Assembly (NCBI GenBank): GCA_963842305.1
Contig: CAWJFW010000005.1
Location: forward strand, 62,001 to 126,000
From: JAIBJN01 sp963842305
GTDB taxonomy: Bacteria > Actinomycetota > Thermoleophilia > Gaiellales > Gaiellaceae
Direction of reading: 5' to 3'
Length of the DNA: 64,000 bases
Below the pieces are notes generated by a model. That model was given only the letters and a program-made list of their open reading frames with translations, made no database searches and was not told the DNA's origin. Positions 59,475 through 64,000 of the stretch are shown here, piece after piece; positions within the stretch are counted from its first letter, which is position 1; every line of letters starts with the position of its first letter. Position numbers and translations under genes: made by a program.

Positions 59475-60617
59475 ATGGCACGAACTGTCACCTGGGACGA
59501 GCTTCGCGACCTCGCAGGCTTCGAGGCTGAGGACGGGCTTGCGATCAGCGTCTACCTCGACCTCGATCCGCGTACGGTTCCGACGGCCGGCGACGCCCAG
59601 ACGCGCCTCAACTCCCTTCTGGACGAGGCGGCCAAGGAGAACGGTGGGAGGTCGCGGGAGCTCACGCACCAGCAGCGACTCGCATTGCGGGAGGATCTCG
59701 AGCGCATTCGCCGCTACGTCGAGTCCGAGTTCGAGCGAGACGGTGCTCATGGTCTGGCCGTCTTCTGCGCCGGCCTCGACAACGTGTGGCGGCCCCTGCC
59801 GCTGACCGAGGTGGTGCCGGACGAGATCAAGGTCGGCCGGCTTCTCTACCTGGCGCCGCTCGTCCCGCTCGTCGGCCGCGGCGAGGGCGCTCTCGTGCTC
59901 GTCGTCAGCCGCGAGCAGGGCCGTTTCTACCGCCTCCGCGCCGGCCGTCTCGAGGATCTCGCCGACTACTTCGACGAGCAGCCGAGGCGACACGACCAGG
60001 GCGGCTGGGCGCAGGCTCGCCTCCAGCGCCACGCCGACGAGCTCGTCCACGACCACCTCAAGCGCGTCGGCGCCGAGCTCGGCCGCTTCGCACGGCTCCT
60101 GCACAAGCCGCAGATCGTCGTAGTCGGGAGCGACGACACTCGGGGCGAGTTCGAGGAGCTGCTCTCCCAGGACGTGCGCTCGCTCGTCGCGGGCGTCGCC
60201 CATGCCGAGGCCCACGCTCAGCCCCCGGAGCTGCTCGAGGCCGCAGCGCCGGTGCTCGAACGCTGGCAGGCCGAGAAGGAGGCGGAGATCGTCGAGCGTT
60301 GGAGCGACGAGCTCGGACGCAGCGGCCGCGCGGCCTCCGGCTGGCACGCCACGCTCGAGGCCGCGTCCGACGCCCGCGTCGAGCTCCTCCTGTTCCGCGA
60401 CGGAGCGAACCACGCGGCGAAGCGCTGCCCTGCATGCGGGCGACTCTCGGTCGACGGCTCCAAGTGTCCGCTCGACGGAACGCAGCTGGACGAATCCCAG
60501 GACGGGCTCGACCTTGCGGTGCACCAGACGCTCGCGCACGGCGGCCGCGTCTGGGCCGTGCGCCATCGGGACGAGCTCGATGACGCCGAAGGTGTCGGGG
60601 CGCTGCTCCGGTTCTGA
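59475..60617 (+). CDS. Bacterial release-factor-like (baeRF/Vms1-type) protein
   Basis: 380 residues. eRF1-like C-domain layout: AISVYLDLDPRTVPTAGDAQ near the N-terminus, a catalytic-like loop with QGGWAQARLQRHADELVHDH, and a PQIVVVGSDDTRGEFEELL segment. The GGWAQ/GGWSQ loop parallels the GGQ/Vms1 loop that hydrolyses peptidyl-tRNA on stalled ribosomes. C-terminal zinc knuckle (CPACGRLSVDGSKCPLDG). Suggests ribosome rescue or stress role. Confidence 0.8.
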   Translation: MARTVTWDELRDLAGFEAEDGLAISVYLDLDPRTVPTAGDAQTRLNSLLDEAAKENGGRSRELTHQQRLALREDLERIRRYVESEFERDGAHGLAVFCAGLDNVWRPLPLTEVVPDEIKVGRLLYLAPLVPLVGRGEGALVLVVSREQGRFYRLRAGRLEDLADYFDEQPRRHDQGGWAQARLQRHADELVHDHLKRVGAELGRFARLLHKPQIVVVGSDDTRGEFEELLSQDVRSLVAGVAHAEAHAQPPELLEAAAPVLERWQAEKEAEIVERWSDELGRSGRAASGWHATLEAASDARVELLLFRDGANHAAKRCPACGRLSVDGSKCPLDGTQLDESQDGLDLAVHQTLAHGGRVWAVRHRDELDDAEGVGALLRF

Positions 60618-60621
60618 GCGG

Positions 60622-62535
60622 CTACTGCATGCGGACGCGAACCGGGTCAGCCCGCTCGGCGCCGGCTTGCTCGGCCGCTTCGACCGCCGGGAGCTCGAAG
60701 AAGAAGGTGGAGCCGACTCCATCTCGTGACGCCACCCAGATCCGCCCGCCCATGCGGCGCACCAGCTCCCGGCAGATGTAGAGCCCGAGCCCTGTGCCCC
60801 CGACGCCCCGCGTGAGATTCGGATCGAGGCGGTAGAACTTCTCGAAGATCCGGCCCTGCTCGCGCAGCGGGATGCCCAGGCCCTCGTCGCGGACGACGAA
60901 GAGCACCCGGCCCTCGTGGCGTCCCAGCGACACGTGGACGCTTCCGCCTGCGGGCGAGTACTTGACGGCGTTCTCGACCAGGTTGGAGAGCACCTGCCGC
61001 AGCATGTCCGGGTCGGCCGCGACCGCAGGAAGGTCGTCGCCCGTCGCGAGCTCGATGACCACGCCCTCGGGGGCGTGTGCCTTTGCCGCTTCGACGACTT
61101 CGACCGCCAGCGGCAAGGGCTCGCAGCGCTCGACCGCGAACACGAAGCTGCCCGAGTCGAGACGGCTGGCAGCGAGCACCTGCTCGATGATCCGCGCGAG
61201 GCGGTCGGACTCGCCGGCGATCACGGCCAGGAGCCGGCCGCGATGGTCGTCGTCGAGCTCGATGTCCTGCCGGCGGAGCGTCATCGCGGCGCCGTACACG
61301 GCGGCCAGCGGCGTGCGGAGCTCGTGCGAGACCGTCGCCACGAACTCGCTCTTCAGACGCTCGATGCCGCGCTCCTCGGTGAGGTCGCGCAGCGCATAGA
61401 CCGTGCCGTCGGGGAACTGGACGGCCGAGATCGAGATCCAGAGCTCGCGGTCGCCGAGTTCGAGCGGGAGCGTCTCGGCGTGCTTCGCCGCATATTCGGG
61501 CGCGCTGGCGACCGGCACCAGCGGCTCGATCTCGGCCCAGCCCGGCAGGATCTCCTGTGGCCTACGACCGAGCGCGGCGGTTGCCGGGAGTCCCGTCACC
61601 GCCGCGATGGCAGGGTTCCAGAGGCGGATGACACCGTTGCCGTCGACGAAGAAGATTCCGTCACCGATGTGCGCCAGGACGCGCGCGGCCCGCTCGCGCT
61701 CCTCGACGACCTCCTCCTGCAGCCGGGTGCGCTCGAGGACGTCGCCCGCCTCGTTGGCGATCAGCTCCGCGACCGCGACGGCGACCCGGTCGAACCTGCG
61801 CGGCGCGGCGACGGCGTAGAAAGTCAAGGTGCCGACGGCGCTCCCCTCGTAGCGGATCGGCACGACGAGGGCGCTTCGGGCGCCGATGGAACGGGCGAGC
61901 TCCATCTTCATGCGACGCTCCGCGGCAACGTCGTTCACGACGAGCGGCCGCCCGTGAGCGAGGAAGAACTGGTTGAAGTCGTCCGAGACGTCGACCTCGA
62001 ACGCCCGCCACAGCTCGCCGGGAATTCCGCTCGCAGCCGCAGCGTCGAGCGTGCGACGATCGGAGTCGTACAGGAGGAGGACCGCGGCGTCAGCCCCGAC
62101 CGCAGGAGCGGCGGTCTCGAGGATGTCGCCTCCCACCTGCTCGACCGGGCCGGCTCGGGAGCTCAGCCGCGCGATGGCGCCGAGGAGCTCGAGCTCCTGG
62201 ATGCGGCGCGGCCGAGAGGCGCTCCGGCGCAGGCTCTCCCGCCCGCGCCGGGTCGCGAGGACGCCCCAGACGGCGGTGGCAAGCACTGCGGCGAGGATCG
62301 AGAGCGCGATGAACGGCGTCGAGTCGACCTCCCAGCGGCCGCTCACGCCCATGCCGAAGATGAAGAGCTGCTGGACGGACGACGCGATCAGAAGTAGGCC
62401 GGCGGAGAGGGTCAACGCTGCCCCGGGGAAGCGCCGCTCGCGCCACCAGGTTCGCAACAGGAGCAGGCCGAGGCCCAGCAACGCCACGCCAAGCCACAGG
62501 AAGAACCAGCTGAACTCCACGGAACCGTCCCTCAC
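60622..62535 (-). CDS. Membrane sensor histidine kinase with GAF and PAS domains
   Basis: 637 residues. Three N-terminal membrane helices (about 8-28, 38-56, 74-94), GAF (about 115-265), PAS (about 285-395), HisKA with H-box FVATVSHELRTPLAAV, and HATPase (N-box LSNLVENAVKY, G1 DEGLGIP, G2 GGTGLGLYICRELV). No cognate response regulator is adjacent; the HTH-receiver protein at 28.6 kb is one candidate. Converges on the release-factor-like gene. Confidence 0.93.
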   Translation of the reverse strand: MRDGSVEFSWFFLWLGVALLGLGLLLLRTWWRERRFPGAALTLSAGLLLIASSVQQLFIFGMGVSGRWEVDSTPFIALSILAAVLATAVWGVLATRRGRESLRRSASRPRRIQELELLGAIARLSSRAGPVEQVGGDILETAAPAVGADAAVLLLYDSDRRTLDAAAASGIPGELWRAFEVDVSDDFNQFFLAHGRPLVVNDVAAERRMKMELARSIGARSALVVPIRYEGSAVGTLTFYAVAAPRRFDRVAVAVAELIANEAGDVLERTRLQEEVVEERERAARVLAHIGDGIFFVDGNGVIRLWNPAIAAVTGLPATAALGRRPQEILPGWAEIEPLVPVASAPEYAAKHAETLPLELGDRELWISISAVQFPDGTVYALRDLTEERGIERLKSEFVATVSHELRTPLAAVYGAAMTLRRQDIELDDDHRGRLLAVIAGESDRLARIIEQVLAASRLDSGSFVFAVERCEPLPLAVEVVEAAKAHAPEGVVIELATGDDLPAVAADPDMLRQVLSNLVENAVKYSPAGGSVHVSLGRHEGRVLFVVRDEGLGIPLREQGRIFEKFYRLDPNLTRGVGGTGLGLYICRELVRRMGGRIWVASRDGVGSTFFFELPAVEAAEQAGAERADPVRVRMQ

Positions 62536-62576
62536 GCGAGTATAGGAAGCGCGAGGCTAGCCCCGCGGCAGGACGC

Positions 62577-63668
62577 CTATGCGGCGTCGGCGGCGCGCGG
62601 GAGCTCGGCGAGCTCGACGGCCTCGTCCGCGGGCTCGGAATCGGCGGCGCGCTCGAGCTTCGCGTCGAAGCGCGACAGCCGCTTCTCGGAGTCGGCGTAC
62701 TTCGTCTGTGCGTTGCCGAGGTGCTTGCCGAGAAGCTCGAAGTCGCCCTTGAACCGTGCGAAGTCGCGGTTGAGGTCGGCCACGTAGGCCATCACCTCGT
62801 GTGCGTGCTCCTCGATCTGAAGGCCTTTGAAGCCCTGGGCGAGAGTGAGGAGGTAGCTGTAGAAGGTGTTCGGGGAGACCGGAAAGACCCGGCGCTTCTG
62901 TGCATGCGCGACCGGGTTCGCGTCGCCGCCGATGCGGTTGCACACGAGCTCGTAGTAGACGCCCTCGACAGGGAGGTACATGAACGCGAACTCCCACGTG
63001 CCCTCCTCGGGGCGGATGTACTTCTCTGCGATGGCGTCGATGTGACCCTTCACGTCGCGCGCGAACGCCTTGGCGTGGAGCTCCCGGGTCACGTCGTCCT
63101 CGGCCTCGGTGAAGCGCTCGAAGTTGTCGAGCGGGAACTTCGCGTCGACCGGGATGAGGGCGCCGTCGAGCTTGATGACCGCATCCACGCGCTCGCCGCT
63201 CGTGAATCCATGCTGGAGCGCGAACTTGTCGGCCGGAAGGACATCCGCCAGAAGCTGCTTGAGCATGAGCTCTCCCACGCCGCCGCGCGCCTTCGGCGGC
63301 CGCAGCATCTGCTCGAAGCGCTCGAGTCCCTTCAGCCGCTCGTTCATCTGCGCGGTCGTCTCCCCGACCTTGCCGAGACCCTCGTGCACGCGTACGGACG
63401 TCTCGGTCATTCCGGCGAGGCGCCGGTCGACTTTGACGTCAATCTCCCCGAGCCGCCGGTCGACTTTGGTGTCGAGCTCCCCGAAGCGGCGGTCCATGGT
63501 CTCGGTGATGCCGACCAGCCGCCGGTCGATCTCGGAGTTGCGCCCTGCGAGCTGCTCGGTGCTGTCGGCACGAAGGCCCGAAATCTCGTCCCGCAGGACG
63601 CGGGCGAGCCACACGGCGCCGACGGCAAGGGCCGCGGCGACCAGAAGGATGACGACGATCCCGAACAT
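62577..63668 (-). CDS. rmuC: DNA recombination protein RmuC
   Basis: 363 residues. N-terminal membrane anchor (about 3-24, IVVILLVAAALAVGAVWLA), coiled coil (about 35-110, repeated EIDRRL/DRR units) and RmuC nuclease-like core (GVGELMLKQLLADVL, VDAVIKLDGALIPVDAKFPL, FAFMYLPVEGVYYEL). RmuC limits DNA rearrangement and is linked to strand-break repair, matching the AddAB and Nth genes. Ends in an acidic/Ala tail. Confidence 0.93.
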   Translation of the reverse strand: MFGIVVILLVAAALAVGAVWLARVLRDEISGLRADSTEQLAGRNSEIDRRLVGITETMDRRFGELDTKVDRRLGEIDVKVDRRLAGMTETSVRVHEGLGKVGETTAQMNERLKGLERFEQMLRPPKARGGVGELMLKQLLADVLPADKFALQHGFTSGERVDAVIKLDGALIPVDAKFPLDNFERFTEAEDDVTRELHAKAFARDVKGHIDAIAEKYIRPEEGTWEFAFMYLPVEGVYYELVCNRIGGDANPVAHAQKRRVFPVSPNTFYSYLLTLAQGFKGLQIEEHAHEVMAYVADLNRDFARFKGDFELLGKHLGNAQTKYADSEKRLSRFDAKLERAADSEPADEAVELAELPRAADAA

Positions 63669-63720
63669 GGGCCGACGAACAATAGGTACGCCGTCGGACG
63701 GATAACCGTCTCCTTAAGCG

Positions 63721-63756
63721 CCAAATCCGGCGAGCCCGAGGGCTTACCGGATCTGG
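63721..63756. repeat. Nested inverted repeat in the rmuC/nitrilase intergenic region
   Basis: Outer arms CCAAATCCGG and CCGGATCTGG pair in nine of ten positions; inner arms AGCCC/GGGCT pair around a tiny loop. Lies 53 bases upstream of rmuC and 93 before the nitrilase gene. Could be a leader RNA structure or operator; too little to name a riboswitch. Confidence 0.45.
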
Positions 63757-63848
63757 CATGCGCGAGCCTATCGCCGCTTTCCGGCGCTCGTCAAGCGTCG
63801 TTTCCCCGAACTCTCGCAAAGAGCAGCTTTTTTCGGTAGAACCCTCTC

Positions 63849-64000
63849 GTGCGCCGCCCCGTCACTGCCGCCTGTGCGCAGATCGAGCCCGCCGTGCTCG
63901 ACCGGGAAGCCTCGCTCGAGCGGCTGGCGGTGCGGACGGCGGAGGCGGCGGGCAAGGGCGCCGAGCTCGTTGTCTTCCCGGAGGCCTACCTGCCCGCGTA
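63849..64000 (+). CDS. Nitrilase/carbon-nitrogen hydrolase family protein, 5' end only
   Basis: First 50 codons from GTG 63849; the gene runs off the window. Starts VRRPVTAACAQIEPAVLDRE and ends AELVVFPEAYLPA. The catalytic Glu of the Glu-Lys-Cys triad is in FPEAYLP. Substrate (nitrile, amide or N-acyl) cannot be deduced from this part. Divergent from rmuC. Confidence 0.85.
   Translation, partial: MRRPVTAACAQIEPAVLDREASLERLAVRTAEAAGKGAELVVFPEAYLPA

Noticed and set aside
1..64000. CRISPR arrays, insertion sequences, prophage and rRNA genes.
   Set aside because: No direct-repeat/spacer pattern, transposase, integrase, phage structural gene or rRNA sequence was seen on reading both strands.

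Overview
The window is about 64 kb of high-GC DNA with strong G/C third-position bias, frequent GTG starts and tightly packed genes that often overlap by 1-4 bases. Gene families and order point to a deep-branching actinobacterium, most likely class Thermoleophilia (Gaiellales or Solirubrobacterales type). This placement is inferred from gene content (DUF501, 7Fe ferredoxin, tRNA-Gln next to glmU, AddAB-like helicase-nuclease); there is no rRNA in the window. No prophage, insertion sequence, CRISPR array or plasmid origin was seen.

Bases 1-5100 hold a GT-C type membrane glycosyltransferase, an FmdB zinc ribbon, an LCP cell-wall protein, a ROK kinase and RsmI. Bases 5100-28500 form a long housekeeping block: M23-like exported protein, AbrB-like regulator (minus strand), metG, tatD, rsmA, ispE, tRNA-Gln, glmU, prs, rplY, pth, mfd, a PpiC foldase lipoprotein, mazG, eno, pyk, a FtsB/DivIC protein and DUF501. 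This order resembles the abrB-to-divIC region of Bacillus subtilis. It is interrupted at 13.4-17.5 kb by an accessory patch: a frameshifted HNH gene, a secreted lamin-tail/lysyl-oxidase protein, a gene-poor stretch with a 28-codon ORF, a monooxygenase remnant, a small secreted protein and a coiled-coil protein.

Bases 28.5-43 kb carry signalling and envelope genes: an HTH-receiver fusion, PAP2 phosphatase, small membrane proteins, a multi-GAF SpoIIE-type phosphatase, a membrane/spermidine-synthase-like fusion, an L,D-transpeptidase, a TlpA-CcmH-CcdA thiol/cytochrome c maturation cluster, DUF309, a Rieske protein, a degenerate receiver, ferredoxin, a methyltransferase, an MFS transporter and an isocitrate-dehydrogenase-like enzyme.

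Bases 43.1-50.2 kb are a carbohydrate ABC importer operon (ATPase, binding protein with a one-base frameshift, two permeases) followed by a flavoprotein and a membrane-anchored beta-helix protein. One permease carries a beta-sandwich domain inserted in an outward-facing loop. Bases 50.3-64 kb hold a small zinc-ribbon protein, an AddB/AddA-like double-strand-break repair pair, endonuclease III, a PAS protein, thioredoxin reductase, a bacterial release-factor-like (baeRF/Vms1) protein, a sensor histidine kinase, RmuC and the 5' end of a nitrilase-family gene.

Several loci have broken or unusual reading frames: HNH, the ABC binding protein, the ccmH/ccdA junction, the M23 C-terminus, and PAP2 and ABC-ATPase genes with no ATG, GTG or TTG start. 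Real indels, rare starts and consensus errors cannot be told apart from this sequence alone.
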